DNA of 64,000 bases from Tsuneonella sediminis (GCF_051912845.1 NZ_JBNCBU010000002.1:1-64000), one strand, 5' to 3'; positions 49,062 through 59,072 are shown, numbered from the stretch's first letter. Made by a program: numbers and translations. The notes: generated by a model from the sequence alone, not told the origin.

Positions 49062-51245
49062 ATGGACGCTGCACGCACATCGCGCAGGAAATGGGCACTA
49101 GGTATTCTCGGGATCCTGGGGGTCCCGGGCGTTGCGATCCTGATCGGGTTGATGACTTGGGAACCGTTCGCCGCTTCCCCCGGCGCCCCGCCCGCCTCCC
49201 GCGCCTACCGCGCCGAGATAGTACGCGACGAGTGGGGCGTGCCGCACGTATACGGAAGAACGGATGCCGACGTCGCCTACGGTGTGGCGGTGGCGCACGC
49301 CGAAGACGACTTCTTCACCCTGCAGGATGTCGTTGCGATGACGCGCGGGCGGTACGGCGCGATCGCCGGCGAGGACGGAGCGCAGTTCGACTATGCGCTG
49401 GCGCTGCTCGACGCCCGTGGCACCGCGCGGCGCGAGTATGCCAAGCTGCACCCGCGCACTCGCGCACTCGTCGAAGCCTATGCGATGGGCCTCAACGACT
49501 ACGCCGCAGCGCATCCGGGCGAGGTCAAGCTCGGCAACCTGTTTCCGGTGAACGGCGAGGACATCGCCACCGGTTTCGCACTGCGCCAGCCGTTCTTTTT
49601 CGGGCTCAACGGCACGATCGGGCCGCTGGTGAAAGGCGATACGCTGCTGCCCGATCAGGGACCGGCGCTGCGCGGCCCGCTTCCCGACCGAGAGGCGGCC
49701 GGGAACCTGGGGTCGAACGCTTTCGCCATCGCGCCGGCCCGCTCGGGCGACGGGGTCACGCGGCTGGTGTCGAACAGCCACCAGCCGCTGACCGGCGGTG
49801 TCGCGTGGTACGAGCTTGTCGTGGAAAGCGAGGAAGGCTGGCACTTTGCGGGCGCGACCTTCCCCGGCAGCCCATTCCCGTTCCTCGGCCATAACGAAAG
49901 CCTCGGCTGGACCAACACCGTCAACCAGCCCGACATGATCGACGTCTACCAGCTCGTCCTGAACGAGGCGCGGACACATTACCGCCTCGACGGAAGGTGG
50001 CTCCCGCTCGAGGAGACGAGAGTGCGCCTGCCGGTCCGCTTCGGCCCGCTGGTGATCCCGGTCAGCCGTCCGGTCTGGCGCAGCAGGCACGGGCCGGTCG
50101 TGATGAACGAGCGCGGCGCCTTCGCCTTCCGCTATGGCGGCATGGGATCGATCGCGCAGCTCGACGCCTATTACGACCTCAACAAAGCCAGTACGTTCGA
50201 GGAATGGCAGGCGGTCCTGGCGCGGCAGGCGATCCCGTCGACCAACTTCATCTACGCCGACAGGACCGGCACGATCGCCATGTGGTACAACGCGGCGATC
50301 CCGCAGCGGCTGAGTGGCCCGGACTGGCGCGGCGTGCTGCCCGGCGACCGGAGCGACCTGATCTGGAACGCGCTCGTCCCGTTCGGCGACCTGCCGCACC
50401 AGGTCACTCCGGGCTCGGGTTTCGTGTTCAACGCGAACAACAAGCCCACCGTGGCGGCGGGCAAGGCGGACGATCTCGCGGACAAGGACTTCGCACCCGA
50501 AATGGGCGTGGAACTGCGAATGACCAACAGGGCCTATCGCGCCGCGCGGCTGCTCGACGAACCAGGCCCGATCGACCGCGCCCGGCTGGAGCGGATCAAG
50601 TACGATACCGGATGGGAACGGGTGGATTACGTCGCGCAGGTGCTCGACGGGATAGCCGCGCTCGACACGCGGGGAGACCCCATGCTGGCACAGGCGCAGG
50701 CGATCATGGCCGACTGGGACATGACCAGCGACGGCGCGGGGCGCGCGGATTCGCTCGCGCTCCTGATCCTGAAACCGGCCATGGCCGATAGCTACAACAA
50801 GCGTCCGCTAACCCCGCCCCGCACGCTGCTGCACGACGCGGCGAAACACCTGATGACCCACTTCGGACGCCTCGATCCGCCCATGCAGTCGCTTCTCCGG
50901 CTCCGCCACGGTCCCGGCCCGCACGCGGTCGATCTGCCGCTCGACGGCGGCAGCGACACCCTGCGCGCATCGACCACCTGGAACGTCGCGCCCGACGGAC
51001 GGTTGGCGGTGAAGCACGGGGACAGCTTTGTGATGTTCGTCGAATGGGCGGCGGGAACGCCCGTCAGGAGCGAATCGATCCAGCCGTTCGGCGCGGCGAC
51101 CACGCGGCCCGGCAGCGTGCACTATACCGACCAGGCCGCACTGTTCGTCCAGCACAAGCTGAAGCCGGTTCATTTTACCCGCGCCGATGCGCTGAGGAAT
51201 GCAGTCAGTCGAAAAGTGATGACGCATCGCGCTCCCGCCGATTAA
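49062..51245 (+). CDS. Penicillin acylase family (Ntn hydrolase; AHL-acylase-like)
   Basis: A 727-residue exported amidase precursor with an N-terminal signal anchor (WALGILGILGVPGVAILIGL). The alpha-chain part has RDEWGVPHVYGRTDADVAYG; the autocleavage site and nucleophile is Ser218 in NLGSNAFAIAP, followed by the beta-chain signature LVSNSHQPL and LGHNESLGWTNTVNQPDMID. Family members cleave penicillins, cyclic lipopeptides or acyl-homoserine lactones; the true substrate cannot be read from the sequence. It is divergent from the aminopeptidase (112-base gap). Confidence 0.88.
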   Translation: MDAARTSRRKWALGILGILGVPGVAILIGLMTWEPFAASPGAPPASRAYRAEIVRDEWGVPHVYGRTDADVAYGVAVAHAEDDFFTLQDVVAMTRGRYGAIAGEDGAQFDYALALLDARGTARREYAKLHPRTRALVEAYAMGLNDYAAAHPGEVKLGNLFPVNGEDIATGFALRQPFFFGLNGTIGPLVKGDTLLPDQGPALRGPLPDREAAGNLGSNAFAIAPARSGDGVTRLVSNSHQPLTGGVAWYELVVESEEGWHFAGATFPGSPFPFLGHNESLGWTNTVNQPDMIDVYQLVLNEARTHYRLDGRWLPLEETRVRLPVRFGPLVIPVSRPVWRSRHGPVVMNERGAFAFRYGGMGSIAQLDAYYDLNKASTFEEWQAVLARQAIPSTNFIYADRTGTIAMWYNAAIPQRLSGPDWRGVLPGDRSDLIWNALVPFGDLPHQVTPGSGFVFNANNKPTVAAGKADDLADKDFAPEMGVELRMTNRAYRAARLLDEPGPIDRARLERIKYDTGWERVDYVAQVLDGIAALDTRGDPMLAQAQAIMADWDMTSDGAGRADSLALLILKPAMADSYNKRPLTPPRTLLHDAAKHLMTHFGRLDPPMQSLLRLRHGPGPHAVDLPLDGGSDTLRASTTWNVAPDGRLAVKHGDSFVMFVEWAAGTPVRSESIQPFGAATTRPGSVHYTDQAALFVQHKLKPVHFTRADALRNAVSRKVMTHRAPAD

Positions 51246-51284
51246 GGTGCCGGCCATATCGTTCGAGGATCCGGGAATTTTTTC

Positions 51285-54152
51285 ATGACCAGTCGCTTCG
51301 CCGTCGCCAGCCTGCTGGCGCTTTCGCTGACAGCGTGTGCCGCCCGCCCGGTCGAGACCGCCAGCGCGCCCGTTCCGGCACCTGCATCGGCCGAGCCGGC
51401 ACCCGTCGAACAACTGGTCGCGGCGGTCGACATTCCGTACGAGCAGTTCCGGCTCGACAACGGGCTGACCGTGCTCGTCCACACCGATCGCAAGGCGCCG
51501 ATCGTCGGGGTGACAACCTATTACCGGGTGGGATCGAAGCACGAACCGCGCGGCCGCACCGGCTTTGCCCATCTGTTCGAGCACCTGATGTTCGGCGGCA
51601 GCGAAAACGTGCCCAACTTCGACATTCCGCTCGAGGCGGCAGGATCGACCAGCACCAACGGATCTACCTGGTATGACCGCACCAACTACGTCGAGACGGT
51701 GCCGACGGGCGCGCTCGATCTTGCCCTGTTCATGGAAAGCGACCGCATGGGCTACCTGCTCGGCGCGGTGACGCAGGACAAGCTCGACAAGCAACGCGGG
51801 GTTGTCCAGAACGAGAAGCGGCAGGGCGACAACCAGCCCTATGGTCTCGTCGAATACAAGATCGGCGACGCGCTGTTCCCGGTCGGGCACCCCTACCGCC
51901 ACTCGACGATCGGCTCGATGGCCGATCTCGAAGCGGCCAACCTGTCCGACGTGCGCAAGTGGTTCACCGACAACTACGCGCCCAACAACGTCGTGCTCGC
52001 GCTGACCGGCGACATCGATGCGGCGACCGCGCGTCCGCTGGTCGAACGCTGGTTCGGCGACATTCCGTCCGGGCCGGAGGTCCCCTCCGTCACCGCGCCG
52101 CCGGTGACGCTGGCCGCGCCCGTTCGCGAGGAAATGACCGACCAGGTCCCGGTCACCCGGGTGATCCGGGTGTGGACGGGTCCCGACATCAATCACCCGG
52201 ATGCGGTGGCGCTGGACATGGGCATGTCGGTGCTGGGCGGACTCGGCAGCTCGCGGCTCGACAACGCGTTGGTGAAGGGCGACGAGATCGCCGTCAGCGT
52301 GACTTCGTACGCGCAGCAGCACGAGAACCTGTCGTTCCTGCAGGCGCAAATGGACGTCAAGCCCGGCATCGACCCGGCGACGGCCGAAAAACGCTTCGAC
52401 GAGGTGATCGCCAGACTGGTCAGCGAGGGACCCGACGCCGACGAGCTTCTCCGCGCCGTAAACCTGAGCATATCGAACCGGATAGGCGCGCTCGAGCTGG
52501 TCGGCGGGTTCTCGGGCAAGGGCGCGACGCTTGCCGAAGGGCTGCTCTATTCCGACGATCCGGCCAGGTACAAGAAGGAACTGGGAGAATTCGCCGCGCT
52601 CACTCCCGGCGCGGTCAAGGACGCGCTCGGCCGGTGGCTCACCCGCCCGTCCTACACGCTGGTCGTCAAGCCCGGCGAGCGGACCGAAGACGGCGCCCTG
52701 ATGGGCGGCTGGGGCGACGAGGGCACCGTCCCCCCGCCCGCTCCCGACGCGAAGAAGCCCGCCCCGCCGCTGGCGAAGAACCCCCCGCGCGAGGCGCCGC
52801 CGGTCGCACCCGTCGGTGAACTGACCTTCCCCGCGGTCGAAACCGCGCGGCTGTCGAACGGCATCCCGGTCAAGCTCGCCCGGCGCACCTCGATCCCCAA
52901 GGTCAGCATGGCGATCACATTCGACGCGGGCACTGCGGCGGACGGCCCGGCGCGCGCCGGCACGCAGGCGATGATGATGAGCCTGCTCGAGGAAGGCACC
53001 GAGACGCTCAGCGCCATCGAGATCGCCGAGGCGCAGGAACGCCTCGGCGCGCAGATCGGGACAGGCGCCTCGCTCGATACCAGCAGCGTTTCGATGACCG
53101 CACTGACCGCGAACCTGCGGCCCTCGCTTGCTCTCATGGCCGATATCGTGCGCAACCCCGCCTTCGCCGAAGGCGAAGTGGCGCGGGTGAAAGCGCAGCG
53201 CCTGGCCGCGATCGCGCAGGCGCAGGCGAACCCCAGCGCCATCGCGAGTCGCGCGCTCGGTCCGCTGGTCTTCGGCACCGAGCACCCGTACGGCGCGGTC
53301 GGCGGCGCCGGCCTCGCCTCGGCGATCAGCCCCCTGACGAGCGCCGACCTCGAGCAGGTGCACGACACCTGGGTGCGGCCCGATACCGCGGCGATCACGG
53401 TTGTCGGCGACGTAACCATGGGGCAACTGCTGCCCGCGCTCGAAGCGGCATTCGGCGACTGGCGCGCGCCTGCCGCGCCGGTTCCCGCCAAGAACCTCGC
53501 CGCGCCGACCCCCGCGCCCAAGCAGCGGATCGTCGTGATCGACCGGCCCAATTCGCCCCAGTCGGTCTTGCTGCTCGGCCGGCAGCTCCCGGTCACCGGC
53601 CGCGCGCCGGGCCTCGAGCCGCTCGACCTCGCCAACGAGGTCATCGGCAGCGGCTTCCTCTCGCGGCTGAACATGGACCTGCGCGAGGACAAGGGCTGGA
53701 CCTACGGCGTGCGTAGCGGGCTCACTGCAGAGGCGGGGCCGCGCACGTTCTACGTCATGACGCCGGTCCAGTCGGACCGGACCGGCGATTCTATCCGGCT
53801 GATTCTCGACAAGGTGACCGCCTTCGCCGGCGGCGGCGCGCGGGTCGACGATACCGAGTTCCAGCGCGTGACCGACGGGAATATCCGCGGCCTCCCGAAC
53901 CGGTTCGAAACCAACGGCCAGGTCCTGGGCGCGCTGCTGCAGAACCAGGTCCGCGGGCGTCCCGACGATTACCAGCGCACCCTGCCGCAGGTTTTCGGGA
54001 GCATCGACAAGGCCGCGATCGACGCCGCCGCGGGGCAATTCATGGACCCGTCGGAGATGGTCATCATCGTCGTCGGCGACCGGTCGAAGATCGAGGATCA
54101 GGTCAAGGCGCTCGGCCTGCCGGTCGAGTACCGCGACGCCAGCGAGTTCTGA
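51285..54152 (+). CDS. M16 metallopeptidase lipoprotein (two M16 units fused)
   Basis: A 955-residue protein with a lipoprotein signal ending in LTAC (MTSRFAVASLLALSLTAC). The first M16 unit has the inverted zinc motif HLFEHLMFGG and the distal Glu in VVQNEKRQGDNQ; the second (from about residue 515) lacks HxxEH, with a TQAMMMSLLEEGTETL segment in its place, as usual for the non-catalytic half. A Pro/Ala-rich hinge (about 485-510) joins them. It is probably a periplasmic oligopeptidase. It follows the acylase after 39 bases. Confidence 0.92.
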   Translation: MTSRFAVASLLALSLTACAARPVETASAPVPAPASAEPAPVEQLVAAVDIPYEQFRLDNGLTVLVHTDRKAPIVGVTTYYRVGSKHEPRGRTGFAHLFEHLMFGGSENVPNFDIPLEAAGSTSTNGSTWYDRTNYVETVPTGALDLALFMESDRMGYLLGAVTQDKLDKQRGVVQNEKRQGDNQPYGLVEYKIGDALFPVGHPYRHSTIGSMADLEAANLSDVRKWFTDNYAPNNVVLALTGDIDAATARPLVERWFGDIPSGPEVPSVTAPPVTLAAPVREEMTDQVPVTRVIRVWTGPDINHPDAVALDMGMSVLGGLGSSRLDNALVKGDEIAVSVTSYAQQHENLSFLQAQMDVKPGIDPATAEKRFDEVIARLVSEGPDADELLRAVNLSISNRIGALELVGGFSGKGATLAEGLLYSDDPARYKKELGEFAALTPGAVKDALGRWLTRPSYTLVVKPGERTEDGALMGGWGDEGTVPPPAPDAKKPAPPLAKNPPREAPPVAPVGELTFPAVETARLSNGIPVKLARRTSIPKVSMAITFDAGTAADGPARAGTQAMMMSLLEEGTETLSAIEIAEAQERLGAQIGTGASLDTSSVSMTALTANLRPSLALMADIVRNPAFAEGEVARVKAQRLAAIAQAQANPSAIASRALGPLVFGTEHPYGAVGGAGLASAISPLTSADLEQVHDTWVRPDTAAITVVGDVTMGQLLPALEAAFGDWRAPAAPVPAKNLAAPTPAPKQRIVVIDRPNSPQSVLLLGRQLPVTGRAPGLEPLDLANEVIGSGFLSRLNMDLREDKGWTYGVRSGLTAEAGPRTFYVMTPVQSDRTGDSIRLILDKVTAFAGGGARVDDTEFQRVTDGNIRGLPNRFETNGQVLGALLQNQVRGRPDDYQRTLPQVFGSIDKAAIDAAAGQFMDPSEMVIIVVGDRSKIEDQVKALGLPVEYRDASEF

Positions 54153-54234
54153 CCGGGACCCGGGCGGGAATTGACAGGAGTGTAAGCAGGGCCGATTGAA
54201 CGGCCGCGGAAGCCAAGCACGAGGAGATATCGAG

Positions 54235-54537
54235 ATGGGCGTTGCCGGAAGCTACGATTGCGTCACCAGGACCCCGATGGGAGACCAGAAGAGCGTGTTC
54301 ACCGTCGAGGACTGCGGCGACGGCACCTTCACCGGCAAGAACGCCGGCGCGATGGGCAGCATGGACGTCGAGAACGGAAAGATCGACGGCAACCAGCTGA
54401 CCTGGACGATGAACATGACCGTGCCGATGCCGATGAAGCTCGAGGGCAGCGCGACAATCGAGGGCGACACGCTGACCGGCTCGGTCAACGCCGGCGCGTT
54501 CGGCTCGATGCCGATGACGGGCACCCGCCAGGCCTGA
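54235..54537 (+). CDS. Small protein of unknown function
   Basis: A 100-residue protein from ATG 54235 (GAGGAGA 8 bases upstream). It consists of short, Gly-rich beta repeats with regular turns (GSYDCVTRTPMGDQ, DGTFTGKNAGAMGSMDVENG, LEGSATIEGDTLTGSV), resembling a small lipocalin- or jelly-roll-like sheet. No signal peptide, two Cys. I do not recognise a functional family. It stands alone between the M16 gene and uvrC. Confidence 0.72.
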   Translation: MGVAGSYDCVTRTPMGDQKSVFTVEDCGDGTFTGKNAGAMGSMDVENGKIDGNQLTWTMNMTVPMPMKLEGSATIEGDTLTGSVNAGAFGSMPMTGTRQA

Positions 54538-54675
54538 CGAAGCCGCCAGACGAGATCGCCAAGGGGGCGTCGGAGCGATCCGGCGCCCTACTCCGTCCGG
54601 AGCAGAGGTGTCTCTGCGGCAGGCCAATGAACGGCTGGCCGACAACTGGTTCGTCTCGCGATCTTCCTTCCACCC
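54538..54675. other. 138-base gap before uvrC end with a hairpin
   Basis: Convergent gap. GCAGAG (54602-54607), GTGT, CTCTGC (54612-54617) is a perfect 6-base-pair hairpin without a T tract. No gene is seen. Confidence 0.4.
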
Positions 54676-56631
54676 TCAGGCCGGGTGGTAGAAATCCCAG
54701 ATCTTCTGCGCGACGCCTTCGCTGATGCCGGGGGTGCGCTTCAGGTCCTCGAGCGCGGCGGCCCGTACCTTTCCCGCGGTGCCGAAGTGCAGCAGCAGCG
54801 CGCGCTTGCGGCCCGGGCCGATGCCGGGGATCTCATCGAGCGGCGAGGCGCTGATCGCACGGCTGCGCTTGGCGCGGTGCGCGCCGATGGCGAAGCGGTG
54901 CACCTCGTCGCGCAGCGTCTGGAGGTAGAACAATAGCGGCGAGTTCACCGGCAGCGTCTTTTCCCGGCCATCGGGGAAATGGAACACCTCGCGCCCCTCG
55001 CGCCCGTGGTGCGGCCCCTTGGCGATCGCGATCAGCGGCACATCCTCGATTCCCAGTTCCTCGAGCGCATCCTTCACGCTCGACATCTGGCCCTTGCCCC
55101 CGTCGATCAGGACCAGATCGGGCCAGACGCCGTTCTCGCCGCTCTGCGCGCGGTCGGGGTCCTGCTCCAGCGCGCGGGCGAACCGGCGGGTGAACACCTC
55201 GCGCATCATCGCGAAGTCGTCGTTGGTCTGCGCGGATTTGATGTTGAACTTGCGGTACTGGCCCTTCACGAAGCCCTCGGGCCCCGCCACGATCATCGCG
55301 CCGACCGCCTTGGCGCCCTGGATGTGGCTGTTGTCGTAGACCTCGATCCGCTGCGGCGGCTCGGGCAGCTCGAAAAACTCTGCCAGTTCGCGCAGCGTTT
55401 TCGCCTTGGTGCCGGTTTCGGCCAGTCGCCGCTCGAGCGCCTCGACCGCGTTGCGCTGGGCCTGCGCCATGAGCTTGCGACGGGTCCCGCGCTGGGGAAT
55501 CGAGATGTCGACCCCGAGGCCGGTCTTCTCGCACAGCGCTTCGGCGATCAGCTCCTGTTCGGGCAGGACGCGGTCGACAAGGATCGTGCGCGGAGGCGGG
55601 ACTTCCTCGTAGAACTGGAGGAGCACGTCGGCGAGTACCTCGTCCTCCTCGATCTCGGCCGTGTGGGTGGGCCAGAAGGTGCGGTGGCCCCAGTTCTGCC
55701 CGCCCCGGATGAAGAACGCCTGCACGCCGATCTGCCCACCCTTTGCCGCCAGCGCGAAGACGTCGGCATCGCCTACCCCGCTCGCGTTTATCGCCTGGCT
55801 GCCCTGGATCGCGGTCGCCGCGCGGAGCCGGTCGCGCAGCATCGCCGCGCGCTCGAAGTCGAGCGCCTCGGCCGCCTCGGCCATCTGGGTCTCGATCTTC
55901 TTCTGCACCGCACCAGACTTTCCCGAGAGGAACTCCTTCGTCTCGGCGACGAGCTCGGCATAGCCGGCCTCGTCGATGCGGCCCACGCACGGGGCGGAGC
56001 ACCGCTTGATCTGGTAGAGAAGACACGGCCTGTCGCGCCGGGCGAAGAAGCTGTCGGTGCACGATCGCAGCAGGAACAGCTTCTGCAGCGCGTTGATCGT
56101 CACGTTGACCGCCCCTGCGCTCGCGAAGGGACCATAGTAGTTGCCCTTTGCCCGCCGCGCGCCGCGGTGCTTGCTGATACGCGGAAAGGCGTGATCCGCG
56201 CGCAGGAGGATGAAAGGGAACGATTTGTCGTCGCGCAGGAGCACATTGTACGGGGGGCGGAAACGCTTGATCAGCTGCGCCTCGAGCAGCAGCGCCTCGG
56301 CCTCGGAGTTCGTCACGACGATCTCCATCCGGCGGGTCTGGCTCACCATCCGCTTCAGCCGGTTGGAAAGCGCCTTGACCTGGGTGTAGTTCGCCACCCG
56401 CGCCTTCAGGCTGCGCGCCTTGCCGACGTAGAGCACGTCTCCGCGCGCATCGAGCATGCGGTAGACCCCCGGACGCGGCTTCAGCGTCTTCACCGTCTCG
56501 CGGATCGCGGTGACGCCGGCCTCGATGTCAGGCTGCGCGCCCGCGCCCTTGACCGTCGAGGTGGCGCGCTCCTCGAGAAAGCGCTCCTGGCCTCGGGGGT
56601 CGGGCGGGGTACCGGCGGGGGTGCGCGACAT
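54676..56631 (-). CDS. uvrC: Excinuclease ABC subunit C
   Basis: A 651-residue UvrC of nucleotide excision repair. The N-terminal GIY-YIG nuclease reads PGVYRMLDARGDVLYVGKAR; a UVR domain follows (about 230-265, ETQMAEAAEALDFERAAMLRD, in part); the RNase H-like second nuclease has EVYDNSHIQGAKAVGAM and LVLIDGGKGQMSSVKD; helix-hairpin-helix repeats end the chain (IPGIGPGRKRALLLHFG). About 30 extra N-terminal residues precede the usual start. Confidence 0.97.
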   Translation of the reverse strand: MSRTPAGTPPDPRGQERFLEERATSTVKGAGAQPDIEAGVTAIRETVKTLKPRPGVYRMLDARGDVLYVGKARSLKARVANYTQVKALSNRLKRMVSQTRRMEIVVTNSEAEALLLEAQLIKRFRPPYNVLLRDDKSFPFILLRADHAFPRISKHRGARRAKGNYYGPFASAGAVNVTINALQKLFLLRSCTDSFFARRDRPCLLYQIKRCSAPCVGRIDEAGYAELVAETKEFLSGKSGAVQKKIETQMAEAAEALDFERAAMLRDRLRAATAIQGSQAINASGVGDADVFALAAKGGQIGVQAFFIRGGQNWGHRTFWPTHTAEIEEDEVLADVLLQFYEEVPPPRTILVDRVLPEQELIAEALCEKTGLGVDISIPQRGTRRKLMAQAQRNAVEALERRLAETGTKAKTLRELAEFFELPEPPQRIEVYDNSHIQGAKAVGAMIVAGPEGFVKGQYRKFNIKSAQTNDDFAMMREVFTRRFARALEQDPDRAQSGENGVWPDLVLIDGGKGQMSSVKDALEELGIEDVPLIAIAKGPHHGREGREVFHFPDGREKTLPVNSPLLFYLQTLRDEVHRFAIGAHRAKRSRAISASPLDEIPGIGPGRKRALLLHFGTAGKVRAAALEDLKRTPGISEGVAQKIWDFYHPA

Positions 56632-56692
56632 CGCGTGGGGAGATAGGCGCGGGTCCCGCGGCTTGCAAACGCTCAGCGAGCGGGTTGCAGGG

Positions 56693-57688
56693 TCAGATCA
56701 AATCGGCGGCATAGGCCACCGCTCCATAGACCAGATCGCCCGTCGGCGAGCGCAGGTCATACACCAGCGCCACCCCGGCTCCTCCCACCCCTTTGCCCAG
56801 CTTGCTTGTCCCGTTGTCGACGAACCGGCCGCGGACCGTGCCCACGTAGCCCGCCCCCGCAAGCGGCGCGGTAAAGGTGGTCTGCCCGGGCTCCAGCGCG
56901 ACGGTTGCGGTCACCGTACCGAGGTCGACCGCGGACGAGGCCTGGAAATCGCCGAACGGCTCGGCGCGCCGCAGCAGCCGAAACGACAGCGTGCCGCTCG
57001 CGCGGGCGAAATCGAAATCCATCCGGGCGCCGTGGGTCGAGGGATCGAAGACGCGCCAGACCCGGCCATCGATCTGGGCAATGCCATCCACTACCCCGCT
57101 GTAGCGCAGGTCGGTATCTGGCAGCGTGGTGGTGGGAAGGCCCGCCGCGAAAAAGCAATGGCTCGCATCGGCATAGCTGCCCAGCATCGCGAACAGAAGG
57201 TCGAACTGGCTGAGCAGAAGTTCCGCTGGCACCGGATGGGCATAACGGACGTAGGCGGGCGAGGGAAAACTTTGCCGGTTCTCGGGCCCGAAGGTCATCG
57301 TGAATCCAAGGTAATCGTTCGACTGTATGCGGTACCGGTCAGTGCCTAGATAGGCGATCTCGTAGTTGATCTCGTTGAAGGTTTCCCTGATCTCGCCGAT
57401 GCCTGTGACCGCTCCTGACGTGTCTCGCGAAACGGGAGCGATTCCGCAACTGGCCGGTCCGACCAACGTGTCCCCGATGCTGGCATTGGCGAACTTCGGA
57501 TCGCGCGCCGGAGTAGGTGACGGCGTTGGCGCGGGCGTAGGCGCAGGAACGGGCACTGGTCCCGCCACCGGCCCCGGAGCCGAGGCGGCCGGGGAACCGC
57601 TGCCTTCGCCCCCGCATCCCGCGAGAGCGCCGATCGCAGCCAGAGCAGCCGCGCCCACCCATGCCTGCCGTAAGGTCTTTTCCCGCAT
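56693..57688 (-). CDS. Lipoprotein with Pro-rich linker, TbpB-like barrel, unknown function
   Basis: A 331-residue predicted lipoprotein: signal MREKTLRQAWVGAAALAAIG then LAGC lipobox, a 30-residue linker of alternating Pro with Ala/Val/Thr, then a beta-rich domain with two Cys. The C-terminal half (LEPGQTTFTAPLAGAGYVGT, RFVDNGTSKLGKGVGGAGVA) has the look of the small barrels of transferrin-binding-protein-like surface lipoproteins, but this is weak. It probably sits on the outer membrane. It stands alone between uvrC and the flavoprotein gene. Confidence 0.72.
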   Translation of the reverse strand: MREKTLRQAWVGAAALAAIGALAGCGGEGSGSPAASAPGPVAGPVPVPAPTPAPTPSPTPARDPKFANASIGDTLVGPASCGIAPVSRDTSGAVTGIGEIRETFNEINYEIAYLGTDRYRIQSNDYLGFTMTFGPENRQSFPSPAYVRYAHPVPAELLLSQFDLLFAMLGSYADASHCFFAAGLPTTTLPDTDLRYSGVVDGIAQIDGRVWRVFDPSTHGARMDFDFARASGTLSFRLLRRAEPFGDFQASSAVDLGTVTATVALEPGQTTFTAPLAGAGYVGTVRGRFVDNGTSKLGKGVGGAGVALVYDLRSPTGDLVYGAVAYAADLI

Positions 57689-57837
57689 CGATCTTCTCCT
57701 GGCGTGTCACGCCCATGCATCGCACCTTTCCCCGGGACGTGACCATGATGCGGCCCTGATGGTTTGCCGATGATTGGCCGCTGGCCGCCGTTTCGCGGGT
57801 GGCGCACCGCGCCGCCCCGCCCTAACGCGCGTTCGCG

Positions 57838-58995
57838 ATGGACTACGATGCGATCATCCTTGGTGGCGGGGCCGCCGGCCTGATGTGCGCCGCGCGCGCC
57901 GGACAGCGGGTGCGCCGGGTGCTCGTGCTCGAGCGCGCCGGGCAGGTCGGCAAGAAGATCCTCATATCGGGCGGCGGGCGCTGCAACTTCACGAATATCG
58001 GCGCTGGCCCCGCTAACTACATCAGCGCCAACCCGCACTACGCCAAGAGCGCGCTTGCCCGTTACACCCCGCGCGACTTTCTCGACCTCGTCGAGAGCCA
58101 TCGCATCGCCTGGCACGAGAAGACGCTCGGCCAGCTTTTCTGCGACGGGTCGGCGCGGCAGATCGTCGAGATGCTGCTCGCAGAGTGCGCGAAAGGCGCT
58201 GTCGAGGTTCGCTGCGGCGTCGAGACCGGCGAGGTCGGCCACGACGGCGGTCGCTTCCTCGTCGGGGCCGACAGTGCCCCGGCGCTCGTCATCGCGACTG
58301 GCGGGCCGTCGATCCCGAAGATGGGCGCGACCGGGTATGCCTACGACCTCGCGCGCCGTTTCGGGCTCAGGGTGGTCGAGCCCCGGCCAGCGCTCGTGCC
58401 GCTGACGCTCGGCGGCGAGGACGTGCTGTTCCGCGAACTCTCGGGAGTTTCTGCCGAGGTGACGGCTCAGGCGAACGGTCCGGCGTTCCGCGAAGCGGCG
58501 CTGTTCACTCACAGAGGGCTGTCGGGTCCGGCAATTCTCCAGGCATCGAGCTACTGGCGCCCTGGCGAGCTGGTGAGGGTGAACTTCATGCCCGACCGCT
58601 CGCCCGGCTGGCTCACCGATGCCAAGCGCACCGCGCCCCGGACGACGCTGCGCACGCTGCTGCGCGGCACCCTGCCCGAACGGCTCGCGGATACGCTGGC
58701 CCAGCGCTGCGGCATGGAGCGGGAACTGGGCAACCAGCCCGACGCGGCGCTGCGCGAGGCCGAGGCGCGCCTGTCAGCCTGGACCTTCCGCCCCAACGGC
58801 AGCGAGGGCTTCGCCAAGGCCGAAGTCACCGTGGGCGGGATATCGACCGCCGAACTGTCGTCGAGAACGATGGAAGCGCAGACCGTCCCGGGCCTCTACG
58901 CCATTGGCGAGGCGGTCGACGTGACCGGCTGGCTCGGGGGATACAATTTCCAGTGGGCCTGGGCGAGCGGGGTCGCTGCCGGGGATGCGCTCTAG
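57838..58995 (+). CDS. BaiN/HI0933-like NAD(P)/FAD-dependent oxidoreductase
   Basis: A 385-residue flavoprotein. The N-terminus DYDAIILGGGAAGLMCAARA is the FAD motif; VGKKILISGGGRCNFTN and the ATGGPSIPKMGATGYAYDLA block are diagnostic of the HI0933/BaiN (RdsA-like) group; the C-terminal GLYAIGEAVDVTGWLGGYNF and QWAWASGVAAGDAL close the FAD site. Cellular role is not settled; family members reduce unsaturated bonds or act on unknown substrates. No strong ribosome-binding site precedes the ATG. Confidence 0.92.
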   Translation: MDYDAIILGGGAAGLMCAARAGQRVRRVLVLERAGQVGKKILISGGGRCNFTNIGAGPANYISANPHYAKSALARYTPRDFLDLVESHRIAWHEKTLGQLFCDGSARQIVEMLLAECAKGAVEVRCGVETGEVGHDGGRFLVGADSAPALVIATGGPSIPKMGATGYAYDLARRFGLRVVEPRPALVPLTLGGEDVLFRELSGVSAEVTAQANGPAFREAALFTHRGLSGPAILQASSYWRPGELVRVNFMPDRSPGWLTDAKRTAPRTTLRTLLRGTLPERLADTLAQRCGMERELGNQPDAALREAEARLSAWTFRPNGSEGFAKAEVTVGGISTAELSSRTMEAQTVPGLYAIGEAVDVTGWLGGYNFQWAWASGVAAGDAL

Positions 58996-59014
58996 CAAGG
59001 CGCATTGCCAAGCG

Positions 59015-59032
59015 GATACGTTGTGATACGTT
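59015..59032. promoter_or_regulatory. Direct repeat upstream of the wax ester synthase gene
   Basis: GATACGTT occurs at 59015-59022 and 59025-59032, a 10-base period that puts both copies on the same face of the helix. It lies 41 bases upstream of the acyltransferase start in the 77-base gap and is a candidate activator or repressor site. Confidence 0.45.
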
Positions 59033-59043
59033 TCTCCCTGAAA

Positions 59044-59061
59044 CCCGCCCGCGAAGGCGGG
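59044..59061 (+). promoter_or_regulatory. Hairpin before the acyltransferase ribosome-binding site
   Basis: CCCGCC (59044-59049) pairs with GGCGGG (59056-59061) around a CGCGAA loop, directly upstream of the GGGAGAG ribosome-binding site of the acyltransferase (ATG 59073). Confidence 0.35.
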
Positions 59062-59072
59062 ATGCGGGAGAG

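Noticed and set aside
50808..54038. 1076-residue open frame opposite the acylase and M16 genes
   Set aside because: Spans two well-supported genes on the other strand and shows no family motif.
58185..59072. Long N-terminal extension of the wax ester synthase frame
   Set aside because: It overlaps the flavoprotein gene; family alignment starts at ATG 59073 with its own ribosome-binding site.
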